Assembly (NCBI GenBank): GCA_022360315.1 | Contig: JAKSDA010000015.1 | Location: 1 to 36,014, forward strand | DNA length: 36,014 nt | Source: Pseudomonadota bacterium | GTDB lineage: Bacteria; Myxococcota_A; Polyangia; Haliangiales; Haliangiaceae | Direction: 5' to 3' | In this document: positions 16,705-27,383 of the stretch, in pieces | How the letters are laid out: the number at the start of each line of letters is the position of its first letter | Numbering within the stretch: position 1 is the stretch's first letter | Translations under genes and position numbers: made by a program | The notes under the pieces: model-generated | The model's input: the letters and a program-made list of their open reading frames with translations, nothing else | What the model was told of the DNA's origin: nothing | The model's database searches: none

Positions 16705-17577
16705 TCACTCGGTCACGTGGCGCAGCCAGAACGCGACCCGGCTCTCGACCAGGAGTTCGACGCCTTGGCCCGCACCGGTCGTGCTCCGTGAATACCGGGT
16801 CAGAAACGACGGCGGGCAATCCACGCCCACGCAGATCGGTGACGTCGAGGCGAACGGAAACGCCTCGACCAGAGCCCGGGGCACGACGAGGTTGCCAGTG
16901 TCGGCCACGTCGCATTCGATGTATCCCTCCACGGGCAGCCCGTGGCCCGTGGTCGCGGAATTGAGGACCAGGCGGATGCGGTGATCTCCGGCCACCGGTT
17001 GCCAGCTCAGCTGAAAGTCGGCTCCGTCCCGAAGCAGCACGGTTCCCTCTTGGTCTGCCGGGATGTTGGCATCGAGGCCAGCCACCGCAGATGCCGAGGC
17101 CGAAAAGGCCGGCATATCGCCGCCCGTGGCCGAGACCATCACCGAGTCACCAGCATCGAATAGGTTTGGCGGAAGCGGCCGGTCGGCGCGATACCCGGCA
17201 TATTCGTCATAGCGAAAGCCCATCGGGATTTTGAGCCCCGAGATGGACAGGTCATCGACCGAGACGTAGGTGGGGAATGGACGGCATTCATCGGGTTTGA
17301 CACAGACGCCGTTCCAGCAGTCCGGGCAATTGCCGACCTGATAACGCATCAGGCGGCAGGAAGCCTCGCGCATGTCCTCGACCTGCCACAGCGGCAGGCC
17401 GCTGGTGGTAAATCGAGCGCTCACAGCGCCATTCTCGCGGGGCGGATGTCCGAGCATTGTCGACTCTGTGACATCGATCCGACCCACTGCCGGGGTTCCT
17501 GCATCGAGGGAGTCACCGGGATCCGAGCTGTCTCCACATCCTGTCAAAAGAACTAGCATGACAAGTCGTCGCATCAT
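16705..17577 (-). CDS. Lipoprotein of unknown function
   Basis: The first of two adjacent ATGs gives a 290-residue protein that opens with MMRRLVMLVLLTGC, a typical lipobox with Cys14, followed by an Asp- and Ser-rich tether. A cluster of cysteines at about 80-110 (including GNCPDCWNGVCVKPDEC) could form disulfides or bind metal. The rest is predicted beta-rich, with a second pair of cysteines near the C-terminus (PICVGVDC). I do not recognise a family. It lies between the GMC oxidoreductase and the ATP-grasp protein on the same strand, with gaps of about 145 and 135 bases, so an operon link is possible but not tight. A longer upstream reading of the same frame overlaps the oxidoreductase and is rejected. 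Confidence 0.8.
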   Translation of the reverse strand: MMRRLVMLVLLTGCGDSSDPGDSLDAGTPAVGRIDVTESTMLGHPPRENGAVSARFTTSGLPLWQVEDMREASCRLMRYQVGNCPDCWNGVCVKPDECRPFPTYVSVDDLSISGLKIPMGFRYDEYAGYRADRPLPPNLFDAGDSVMVSATGGDMPAFSASASAVAGLDANIPADQEGTVLLRDGADFQLSWQPVAGDHRIRLVLNSATTGHGLPVEGYIECDVADTGNLVVPRALVEAFPFASTSPICVGVDCPPSFLTRYSRSTTGAGQGVELLVESRVAFWLRHVTE

Positions 17578-17615
17578 GGCCGGCCCACCATGCAAAGCGC
17601 CTGCCGCACGGCAAT

Positions 17616-17637
17616 CTGGCCACTTGAGCGTGGCCAG
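17616..17637. terminator. Perfect 8-bp stem-loop, first of a pair
   Basis: CTGGCCAC (17616-17623) pairs with GTGGCCAG (17630-17637) around a six-base loop. It lies in the gap between the GMC oxidoreductase and the next minus-strand gene. There is no T tract on the minus strand, so it could be a terminator helper, an RNA stabiliser or part of a leader. Confidence 0.4.
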
Positions 17638-17657
17638 TGATGGGTTTTCCGACCCCG

Positions 17658-17679
17658 GCGCCTCGAATTTTCGAGGCGC
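17658..17679. terminator. Perfect 10-bp stem-loop, second of a pair
   Basis: GCGCCTCGAA (17658-17667) pairs with TTCGAGGCGC (17670-17679); physically this is an eight-pair stem with a six-base loop. It is 44 bases downstream of the oxidoreductase stop. On the plus strand it is followed by TTTCTGTT, while on the minus strand, where the genes lie, the T tract is absent. Termination is the simplest reading, and it would partly separate the oxidoreductase from the genes after it. Confidence 0.45.
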
Positions 17680-17722
17680 GTTTCTGTTCAGTGCGAGGTT
17701 CGCGGCGCCCTGCACGTGAGTT

Positions 17723-19483
17723 TTATCGCATCGTCTTGGCTTTCCAGTCCTCGATGAGCTGACCGGCGAAGCGGTCGGCCAGGGCTGCAATGGTGAACGC
17801 CGGATTGGGACCGACCGGACCGGGCATGACCGAACCATCGGCGACATACAGGCCTGGATAGCCGAAAACTCGGCCATAGCTGTCGACCACGCCGGTTTCG
17901 GCATCGCGACCCATGGGGGCCCCGCCCAGGGGATGCAAGGTGACCAGTCGCCGCAATAGCCACATTGGATTGTCGGCAAACTCGCCGCACAAGGCCCGGG
18001 CGATGCGTCGTGACATGGCCCGAACTCGCTCGATGTAGGCCCGCGAGTCGGCAAGACTCCACGTGACATCGAGATAGCTGTCGCCAATCAGAGACATCAC
18101 GCCACTGGGTGTGTCGCGGCCCATGCTGAGAAGCGGCAGAGTGGAGTCGCTGAGTTCGGCGCTGCCGATGAAGTCGGCAACGCCTCCACTCAACCGGGTG
18201 GTGCCGCCAAAGCCGAGCCACCGGCGCACATAACGCCACAGCAAATGGATCAGACGACCGAATGAGCTCGCGGTTGGCGCGGCTTCCAACAACCACGAGA
18301 CAAAGGCCGGAAACCCGGCGTCTTCGATGTAAAAGCCGCGCTCGTCGTCGCGCGGTGGGTCGCCCCGGTCGAGCGCATCGGGTACGCGAATGGCCGATGT
18401 GATCACCGGCCCAAACGTCGGGTCGATCGAACGCGGCTTCCAGCCCCCCCGGTCAGTGGCATGGTAGCTGCGCAAGATCAATGTGAGCAGGTCGCCGTTG
18501 CCGGAAAAACGACAGCCGAGCGCGTTGCTGAGCTGGGCAAACTCGTCGCGCTCTTTCTTCATGCGAAGGAGAAGAAAGGTGCTGCCAAACGTGCCCGCAC
18601 ACAGAATGAGATACCGGGCCCTGGCCGTGCTCGCAGGCAAGTCCTTGCGCCGGTACCTGCGGCCCTCTCGTGCCGGGGTGTGAACCACGTAGTGGACCCG
18701 ATATCCCTCCTGTCCAGCTGCCAGCGGCCAGAACGAGCGCACTTCCCGACGCGACAGAATTTCGGCTCCGGCTTGTTTGGCCAGCGATAGATAGGTCAAA
18801 TCGAGCGTATGCTTGCTGCCGAAATTACAGCCGGCATTGCACTCGCCACACAGGCGACAGGTCTGCCGCGGCACGTCGTACATGTTGTGGCCCGGCGGAT
18901 CGCGCAACGGCAAGCCCGGGGCGGGCGCCTGGCCCGGGTTGGAAAAGGCCACGGCCAGCTCGGGATACAAGAGCTGATGTTGAATCGCTTGCGCCGCTTC
19001 TGCCATGGCCCGGGTCTTGGGTGTACTCGCATAGGGCTCGTGCTCGATGGGATAACACTGCGGACCCAGCACCGACTCGACAGCGTCGTAATGGCAATCG
19101 AGATCCTTGCGCCGGATCGGCCAGAATTCAACGCCGTGGTCGCTGTCCCGGCCGAGCGAGATCAGTTCGTCGCCGACAAACCATTCCGGCTCTTTGCGCA
19201 GAAGCACATTGGAATAAATGAGCGAACCGCCGCCCACACCGCTGGCCACCACAGCATCGATGCCGCTGAATGACCAGATGTCGTAAAGCCCCTGCAAGCC
19301 GCGCCGGGGGGCCCATACATTGCGTCCCATGGCCGCAGGAGTGCGCGGGAACGAGCCCGGTGGATACTCTTTGCCGCGCTCCAGGACACATACTCGCATA
19401 CCGGCCCGGGCCAGCTTCAACGCCATCACAGACCCGCCAAAGCCCGAGCCAACCACGATCGCATCGTACTCTTTCTCGCTCAT
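17723..19483 (-). CDS. GMC-family FAD oxidoreductase (cholesterol oxidase-like) with four-cysteine cluster
   Basis: The ATG at 19483 gives 586 residues beginning MSEKEYDAIVVGSGFGG, with the FAD-binding GSGFGG at 12-17. The family signatures near the end are present: HPLGGAPMG, where the conserved His belongs to the active site, and LYVADGSVMPGPVGPNPAFTI in two parts. These enzymes oxidise alcohols, including sterols, using FAD and O2 or another acceptor. The cluster C209-x2-C212-x2-C215-x3-C219 has ferredoxin spacing and is also found in the ChoD-like branch of the family, which suggests a bound iron-sulfur centre or a structural metal. No Sec or Tat signal precedes the FAD motif, so the enzyme is cytoplasmic or peripheral. 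Substrate is unknown. An in-frame TTG 15 bases upstream is a less likely start. Confidence 0.88.
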   Translation of the reverse strand: MSEKEYDAIVVGSGFGGSVMALKLARAGMRVCVLERGKEYPPGSFPRTPAAMGRNVWAPRRGLQGLYDIWSFSGIDAVVASGVGGGSLIYSNVLLRKEPEWFVGDELISLGRDSDHGVEFWPIRRKDLDCHYDAVESVLGPQCYPIEHEPYASTPKTRAMAEAAQAIQHQLLYPELAVAFSNPGQAPAPGLPLRDPPGHNMYDVPRQTCRLCGECNAGCNFGSKHTLDLTYLSLAKQAGAEILSRREVRSFWPLAAGQEGYRVHYVVHTPAREGRRYRRKDLPASTARARYLILCAGTFGSTFLLLRMKKERDEFAQLSNALGCRFSGNGDLLTLILRSYHATDRGGWKPRSIDPTFGPVITSAIRVPDALDRGDPPRDDERGFYIEDAGFPAFVSWLLEAAPTASSFGRLIHLLWRYVRRWLGFGGTTRLSGGVADFIGSAELSDSTLPLLSMGRDTPSGVMSLIGDSYLDVTWSLADSRAYIERVRAMSRRIARALCGEFADNPMWLLRRLVTLHPLGGAPMGRDAETGVVDSYGRVFGYPGLYVADGSVMPGPVGPNPAFTIAALADRFAGQLIEDWKAKTMR

Positions 19484-19630
19484 GTGCCGTCCGGCCAAAA
19501 CGGCTGGACTGTACCACCCCGCTCTGACGTGCGAGGTCGCAATCGCCGGATCACAGTGTCTGTCCGGCGGTGGCGATCGCCGAACAGGACCGCTTCTTTC
19601 GAGCCCCAGCTACACACGATCGCGTTCTGT

Positions 19631-20419
19631 TTAATGCGTTTCGGTTTCGTCGTCGAGAAACTCGGCGAACGGCGACGACTTGATCGTTGGCACCAGTTCG
19701 TCGAAGTTCTCGATCTGCTGGCCCAGGGACCGCGCCGTGACCTTCTGAAAATCCGTCCTGGCTTCGACGGGCGGCACGCCGATAAAGTCGAACACCGCGA
19801 GCATGGAGCGTTTTTGCTGCTCGGCATTCGATAGATCTGTTTCGTACTCGACGATCATGTGCGGCACGTTGGCGAGGGCCGACCGTTCCAGCTCAGCTGT
19901 GTCGCGACGGTGGCGCATGGCCGTGACCAGCTCGTCCCAATCGAGCCGCACGGTCGCGCGTTTCTCGCCGCCCTGGCGCAATAGGTCGGAGCCCTTGACC
20001 GTGTGGAAATGACCGGTTTTTTCGGCGCGCAGGTCGGACACCGCGTGCCTGAGCAGGTTGCGGCGCTTGAGGTAGATGATCTTCCAGCCGTGGTGCGCAA
20101 AGTCCTCGAGGGTACGGGCCGGGTCTTTGTGCTGAGCGACCGCGATCTGGCCGTACTTGACCTTGAACCCCACCGTGGGCTTTTTGCTGAGAGTACACAG
20201 GCCCTCGACCCACCAGCGCGGTCGCAATACGTCTGTCACGACGTAGCGCTGGAGAATCTCGCCGTAGGTAAATACGTCCGGGTGCGAGTTGAGCAGGTCG
20301 ACGAGCAGCGTGCTGCCAGTCCGACCCTGGCCGAAGATCATGAATCGGTTGGCCGGCAGCTTGCCGCGACGGGCGGCGAGCAAGCTATAGACCGCCGCCT
20401 CGCGCACGCGGTGAGGCAT
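19631..20419 (-). CDS. PAPS-dependent sulfotransferase-like protein
   Basis: The conserved core begins with the 5'-phosphosulfate loop GQGRTGSTLLVDLLNSHP (from residue 30), the signature of Stf0-type and related sulfotransferases that move sulfate from PAPS onto hydroxyl or amine groups. A later segment IIYLKRRNLLRHAVS resembles the 3'-phosphate binding region (Arg-Ser motif). I list the ATG at 20419, giving 262 residues, but it has no ribosome binding site. Protein-like sequence continues about 28 codons upstream, to roughly 20505, where an ATT codon follows GGGGGA at good spacing; a non-ATG start there is possible. Further upstream a 19-base duplication argues against coding. Its target is unknown; the GMC oxidoreductase is the next gene, about 150 bases downstream. 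Confidence 0.82.
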   Translation of the reverse strand: MPHRVREAAVYSLLAARRGKLPANRFMIFGQGRTGSTLLVDLLNSHPDVFTYGEILQRYVVTDVLRPRWWVEGLCTLSKKPTVGFKVKYGQIAVAQHKDPARTLEDFAHHGWKIIYLKRRNLLRHAVSDLRAEKTGHFHTVKGSDLLRQGGEKRATVRLDWDELVTAMRHRRDTAELERSALANVPHMIVEYETDLSNAEQQKRSMLAVFDFIGVPPVEARTDFQKVTARSLGQQIENFDELVPTIKSSPFAEFLDDETETH

Positions 20420-20520
20420 CTTCCGATACACTGCCAGGGTCACCGGGTTGATCAGCGCGACCTTGCCGGCGGCGGCGTATTTCTTGATGATGTCGTGAAT
20501 TGCTGAATTCCCCCGTGGCG

Positions 20521-20558
20521 CCGGGCGCCGAGCCGATCGCCGGGCGCCGAGTCGATCA
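20521..20558. repeat. 19-base tandem duplication
   Basis: Two head-to-tail copies, 20521-20539 and 20540-20558, share CCGGGCGCCGAG followed by CCGATCG or TCGATCA. The unit length is not a multiple of three, which supports placing the sulfotransferase start downstream of it. It lies in the divergent region shared with the gene starting at 20646. Confidence 0.7.
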
Positions 20559-20597
20559 GAACATATGTCAGCGTGACTGAAAACTCTTTTCTCTGCA

Positions 20598-20626
20598 TTG
20601 GGGCGTCTTTGCGGTTTGGGTATACT
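20598..20626 (+). promoter_or_regulatory. Probable sigma-70 promoter for the gene at 20646
   Basis: TTGGGG at 20598-20603 and TATACT at 20621-20626 are separated by exactly 17 bases, and the GTG start is 19 bases past the -10 element. This is the best-matched housekeeping promoter I see in the window; it is unproven. Confidence 0.5.
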
Positions 20627-20645
20627 CCACCCGGACTGAGACGAA

Positions 20646-21659
20646 GTGAAGAACAAACACAAAAGTCAAAAGCGCAAAGAAGCCAGGCGAGCGCGGCGCA
20701 AGCAGCGCCACAATCGCCCGGTTCCACAAAAGCGGGCCAGGCTGGACGAAGGGGATGCGCCGGTGGTGGAAACCTGGGCAACCCGCCGGACGATACGGCA
20801 GGTGAGCGGGCAATGCACGGTGGTGGTGGCGACAGCCATCGCGGGAATCCACCAGCTGGGGGTGGTACGCAGCGACCTGTTTGCCGGCGGGCACCAGGAC
20901 GTGGACGGCTATCGCGTGCCGACTCGCGAAGCGTTTAACTCCTTTCTGGCCAGGATGCGCGAATCGCCCGAGAAGTTTCAGCCCCATGCCGAGCCTGTAT
21001 CCACACTCGAGGCGTCGCTTCTGGCGTGGGGCGGGTACGCGTATGGTCTGTCGCGTGGCACGCTGTCAGACGGGGCCCGCAGCGCGCTTCGGGAGCTGCC
21101 GGATCTGCCCGGGCTGCCGGGGTTGGCAGCGCTATCCCGGCCGCGCTGGCTGGCCGCCTCGAGGGCGGGCGCAGGAAACCAGCAAGCGATCGCGGAGAGC
21201 GTGCAGCAGTTTCTCCTCGATTACGGCGACCAGCAAGTGGCTGTCGCCGACGCGCTCAGTGCACTGCACGGCACGGGAGGACTGCCCGACGCCGAGGAGG
21301 TGCACGGTCGGGTGAAAATCCGCTTCGAGCTGTCGATCGAGCGGCCGCTCGGGCTCTTTGCCACACTGGACCGGCTGATCGGCGAATTTCCCATGGACCA
21401 GCGCGGCTACGCGTGGCGGCCCGCGCTCGATGATCCACTGACGCCACCGATGCCCGCGCTGGCCCGGTTGAACATCGGGAGCGGCGGGTCTGCCACAGTC
21501 ATGTGCATCAGCAGCCCGGTTGCCGCGGCCCTCACCGCCCGTCTCGAAGAGCTCACCTCGGGCGGACTGGCAGTGACCCGATGCCAGTGGCAGGTGCCAA
21601 ATCTCGACCCATTCAGCGTTGCCGGCAACTTCGAGGAACCGCTGATCGTCACTCCGTGA
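20646..21659 (+). CDS. Uncharacterised protein with a strongly basic N-terminus
   Basis: The GTG start yields 337 residues. The first ~30 are extremely rich in Lys and Arg (MKNKHKSQKRKEARRARRKQ), which suggests nucleic acid or membrane-surface binding, since no hydrophobic core follows to make it a signal peptide. The rest is a globular alpha/beta-looking sequence without transmembrane segments, rich in Ala, Leu and Gly, with no motif I recognise. Codon third positions are GC-rich as in the neighbours, which supports a real gene. It is divergent from the sulfotransferase and followed by a hairpin with a T tract. Confidence 0.7.
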   Translation: MKNKHKSQKRKEARRARRKQRHNRPVPQKRARLDEGDAPVVETWATRRTIRQVSGQCTVVVATAIAGIHQLGVVRSDLFAGGHQDVDGYRVPTREAFNSFLARMRESPEKFQPHAEPVSTLEASLLAWGGYAYGLSRGTLSDGARSALRELPDLPGLPGLAALSRPRWLAASRAGAGNQQAIAESVQQFLLDYGDQQVAVADALSALHGTGGLPDAEEVHGRVKIRFELSIERPLGLFATLDRLIGEFPMDQRGYAWRPALDDPLTPPMPALARLNIGSGGSATVMCISSPVAAALTARLEELTSGGLAVTRCQWQVPNLDPFSVAGNFEEPLIVTP

Positions 21660-21674
21660 CAAGGCCGTGCCCCG

Positions 21675-21705
21675 CAGCAGCGATCGCTGCTGTCATTGCT
21701 TTTTT
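21675..21705 (+). terminator. Intrinsic terminator-like palindrome with T tract
   Basis: CAGCAGCGA and TCGCTGCTG (21675-21692) form a perfect 18-base palindrome, and a run of six T follows seven bases later. It begins 16 bases after the stop of the upstream plus-strand gene. As a hairpin the centre would open to a small loop. It lies between convergent genes and may serve mainly the plus-strand one. Confidence 0.5.
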
Positions 21706-21728
21706 GTCACTGTCTCATTGTCTCCCGG

Positions 21729-24566
<2,838 letters not shown>

Positions 24567-24614
24567 GGTATGGGCTCGGGCCATGGCTGTCAGCACGGTT
24601 GGCGGCCTGTTGTC

Positions 24615-25259
24615 TCACGACGGCCGGGGCGGGCGCGGAATGTCGCGGTCGAGCACGGTCTTTCTGCCATCTTCACCGGCGTTGCGGATCGCCTCCCGGC
24701 ACAGTGCGCGCAGATGGTCGGACAGGACTGACATGACCCCATCGGATGTATTCATCCCCGAGCGGGCCTTGATGTATTTTTTGAGCTTGGACGCTACGAT
24801 CAGGATTTCCCGCGGCAGATCCGCTTCGCGGACCTGGCTGGACGATTGGGCAGAACTCGGCGCAACCGACACGCGCCGGCGAATCGAGTTGCCGTCACTC
24901 GAGGTGGTCGACGTGGTGCTCGAATCGGTCTGGGAAGCCGCGCTCGATACGTTCGTTGACCGGGGCGAGGGCGTCGCTGCAACCGACTTGGGCGTCGAGG
25001 TCACGGTCGTGCCCGACTCGCCCGATGCTTGCTGTTCGCGCTGCCATGTCGCCCGGTCCGGCGAGCGCTTTTCCACAGCATACGCTTCGCGGTGGCGCAT
25101 CATCGGCAGATGCATCTCCCAGCACCCGACTGAACAGAAGACCATCCCGGTCCGCTTGCGGTTGCACGTGGACACGCTGCAGACTTGATACGCGGTTGTG
25201 AACCCGATCTCTTTTTTGCAACTCGAGCACCGCTGCCAGTAGCTGGTTTCGTTTGCCAT
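24615..25259 (-). CDS. Bacterial histone-fold protein with N-terminal zinc finger
   Basis: The ATG at 25259 gives 214 residues. Residues 11-56 hold a cysteine and histidine array (C11, C14, C27, C32, C42, C46, H50, H56) that should bind zinc, possibly a ZZ- or MYND-like finger. A Ser/Thr-rich flexible linker (about 70-140) follows. The last ~65 residues align by eye with archaeal histones: a first helix (REILIVASKLKKYIKARSG), a long second helix starting at SDGVMSVLSDHL, then the loop GRKTVLDRDI. In HMf-type histones the equivalent is GRKTIKAEDI, and the R-x-T-x4-D salt-bridge pattern is kept exactly. The third helix is almost missing. I recall a published prokaryotic histone class with such a zinc finger (ZZ histones), unchecked here. 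DNA binding, dimerisation and zinc binding are inferred. No nucleoid gene is adjacent. Confidence 0.8.
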   Translation of the reverse strand: MANETSYWQRCSSCKKEIGFTTAYQVCSVSTCNRKRTGMVFCSVGCWEMHLPMMRHREAYAVEKRSPDRATWQREQQASGESGTTVTSTPKSVAATPSPRSTNVSSAASQTDSSTTSTTSSDGNSIRRRVSVAPSSAQSSSQVREADLPREILIVASKLKKYIKARSGMNTSDGVMSVLSDHLRALCREAIRNAGEDGRKTVLDRDIPRPPRPS

Positions 25260-25691
25260 GGGCAAATTATCTCACAGGCCGGCCCGACCCAACTGACCTG
25301 CCGACCGATCGGATACCGGGCCGCGCCTCTGCAATGCCTGTTTCCCAAATTGCAATTACTTGATTTTATTTGTTGTTGGCGCCCAGCTGGTGACGATATG
25401 TCGGTGTCTTCGCAGCCGGGGGCCGGTTGTGGGATGGTTGAGCAAAGCAAGAGACCCGCACGCAAAGGTCGGCACAGCACCACGATTCGCAGTATAGTCA
25501 AAGAGCTGGCCGACAGTTTCGCCGGGCGGGTCAGCACTGCAAACCACATAAACCGACCGTGAAATGCGTCGTAGCAGACCACAGCCCGCGCTTAATAAGG
25601 TCGCCCATGGTGCACTGGGATGGGCGAGCAGGCTCGATGTGGGTCGACTCGGCGCCGGACACACTGCATTTGAACCCGAGAGAGAACGTCT
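25260..25691. other. Divergent intergenic region with an AT-rich core
   Basis: This 432-base stretch separates the histone-fold gene (minus) from the cysteine-rich lipoprotein gene (plus). The segment at about 25345-25380 (TTGCAATTACTTGATTTTAT and on) is strikingly AT-rich and is a likely promoter or bent region. A small open frame at 25398-25562 is listed separately. I see no other structured element. Confidence 0.5.
25398..25562 (+). CDS. Possible small basic protein, 54 residues
   Basis: An ATG preceded by GGTGA at close spacing opens a 54-codon frame, just downstream of the AT-rich segment that could supply a promoter. The product has a basic stretch (KRPARKGRHSTTIRS) followed by an amphipathic segment (IVKELADSFAGRV). 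It resembles a small nucleic acid-binding peptide, but there is no family match, and the third-position GC is not clearly above background. It may be non-coding. Confidence 0.28.
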   Translation: MSVSSQPGAGCGMVEQSKRPARKGRHSTTIRSIVKELADSFAGRVSTANHINRP

Positions 25692-27371
25692 ATGAGATGC
25701 CTAGCCTTGGCCGCGCTGCTGCTCGTCTTGACCGCCTGTCCGACTCGCCCCAACGGGCTTTACTGCACTGACACCTGTGAGGACCCTCTCATCTGCGATG
25801 TTTTTGGGATTGTGGGCCCGCCCAATACATGTGTCACCGCGCCGTCGCCCGAGTGCAGCGGGGATACGGAGTGCAACTCCACTGCAAAGCCGATCTGTGA
25901 CAGTCCGGGGTTCAACGTGTGCCGGGAGTGCAGAAATAACGGCGAGTGCGTGGCGCGCGATATCAGTGCTCCAGTATGCGGCGACGACGGCGAGTGTTCG
26001 AACCGATGTGAAGCGTCCACGGACTGTGCCGATGTGCAGCCGATCTGCACCGACAATCTGTGCGGCGCCTGTGCGACCGACGACCAATGCAAGATGCGAA
26101 ACGCGGACCGGCCGTATTGCGATGCTCCGGCCTGTGCCGAGTGCCTGAACGACACCGACTGCACCGACGCCAGCAAGCCCGCTTGCCACAGAGACACGGG
26201 AACCTGCGGTCCGTGCACGGCCAACAGCCAATGTGAATCCAATGTGTGCGATCGCGAGAGCGGGTTGTGCGTGGACCCGGCGCGAGTGCTCTATGTCGAT
26301 CAGGCAGCCGCTGCTGGCGACGGCTCGTGCTCCCGGGCCATGCCGTGCCAGCAGATTGCCGATGCCATGGCCAAGCTGTCTGCTACCGCCGACGTGATTC
26401 GGGTCATCGGCGATGCGACAGTGCGCTATGAGGAGAACCTGCCCACCATCAATAATCAGTCGGTATCGTTTCACGGTGACGGTGCTGCGATTGTAGGGAG
26501 GCGCAATATGCCCACTATGCCCGGCGATACCTTCACCGTGATCGATGGCTCGACCCTGATCATTCAGGGATTGACCATCACCAGCGTCAACACTGCAGTG
26601 TTCGACGGCATTCAATGCCAGGAGCTCACCGCATCACCCGAGGTTAGGCTGCTCGAGGTCACCATTGCCGACAATCTCGGAGTCGGCATTGCGGGCGATG
26701 GTTGCACATTGACCCTCCGCCGCAGCACGATCCAGTACAATCAGGGCGGCGGCATTTCTCTCGAGAACAGCAGTTTCACTTTGGTCAACAACTTTATCGT
26801 GTACAACGGTACAGATCAGGGAACGGGCAGTGCGGTCGGAGGGATCAAGATTGACAACACCAAGGGCCCCCGGGACCCGCAGATAGTTGCCTTCAATACG
26901 GTATATCGCAACGAGAGCAGAGCCAATACGGTCGACGGTGTCGAATGCACACTGGCCGGGGGTACGGCGCTTTTTCTGGGCAATATCGTATATGCCAAGA
27001 AGAACGCCGATGTCCTTGCCAGCAATGAGAATTGTCCCTGGTCGTATTCGCTGATCGAGGATCTGGACACGTTGACCGGGGTGGTTGCCACCAATTCGAG
27101 CGGCACTGCTCCGACATTGGTCAATCCTGACCACCCCGTGCCTGGGAGCCGCGATTTTCACCTCATGGCAGACTCGGCCGGCATCGACTTTATTCCGCTG
27201 GGCATGGAAGCCGCAGCGGCCTATTCGGTCGACATCGAGAACGACGTCCGGCCGCGCGGGTGCGGCTGGGACGTGGGCGCCGACGAAACTGCTCCGTCCG
27301 AGCCGCCACCTCAGTGTACCAGTTCGCTGACCGGCGCAGAAGCGGTGGATTCCCACCTGGTCTCGCAGTAG
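25692..27371 (+). CDS. Cysteine-rich beta-helix lipoprotein
   Basis: The 559-residue product begins MRCLALAALLLVLTAC, a clear lipobox with Cys16. Residues ~25-200 contain several cysteine repeats of the form C-x5-C-x7-C-x6-C typical of large secreted myxobacterial proteins (for example ECSGDTECNSTAKPIC and ECLNDTDCTDASKPAC). From ~200 on the sequence becomes a right-handed parallel beta-helix of the kind found in polysaccharide-active or adhesive surface proteins, with Asn-, Ile- and Gly-rich turns (STIQYNQGGGISLENSSF). Such proteins carry a YVDQAAAAGDGSCSRAMPC-like entry segment where the helix starts. No catalytic residues can be assigned, so adhesion or glycan binding is as likely as hydrolysis. 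It leads a same-strand run with the next two genes. Confidence 0.87.
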   Translation: MRCLALAALLLVLTACPTRPNGLYCTDTCEDPLICDVFGIVGPPNTCVTAPSPECSGDTECNSTAKPICDSPGFNVCRECRNNGECVARDISAPVCGDDGECSNRCEASTDCADVQPICTDNLCGACATDDQCKMRNADRPYCDAPACAECLNDTDCTDASKPACHRDTGTCGPCTANSQCESNVCDRESGLCVDPARVLYVDQAAAAGDGSCSRAMPCQQIADAMAKLSATADVIRVIGDATVRYEENLPTINNQSVSFHGDGAAIVGRRNMPTMPGDTFTVIDGSTLIIQGLTITSVNTAVFDGIQCQELTASPEVRLLEVTIADNLGVGIAGDGCTLTLRRSTIQYNQGGGISLENSSFTLVNNFIVYNGTDQGTGSAVGGIKIDNTKGPRDPQIVAFNTVYRNESRANTVDGVECTLAGGTALFLGNIVYAKKNADVLASNENCPWSYSLIEDLDTLTGVVATNSSGTAPTLVNPDHPVPGSRDFHLMADSAGIDFIPLGMEAAAAYSVDIENDVRPRGCGWDVGADETAPSEPPPQCTSSLTGAEAVDSHLVSQ

Positions 27372-27383
27372 ACTGGATGCTCA

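Noticed and set aside
17578..18087. N-terminal extension of the lipoprotein at 16705-17577
   Set aside because: It overlaps the GMC oxidoreductase 3' end, and the lipobox signal starts cleanly at 17577.
19631..20419. Sulfotransferase plus GMC oxidoreductase as a sterol-modification cluster
   Set aside because: No sterol or PAPS-synthesis gene is nearby, and substrates cannot be read from either protein; adjacency alone is too weak.
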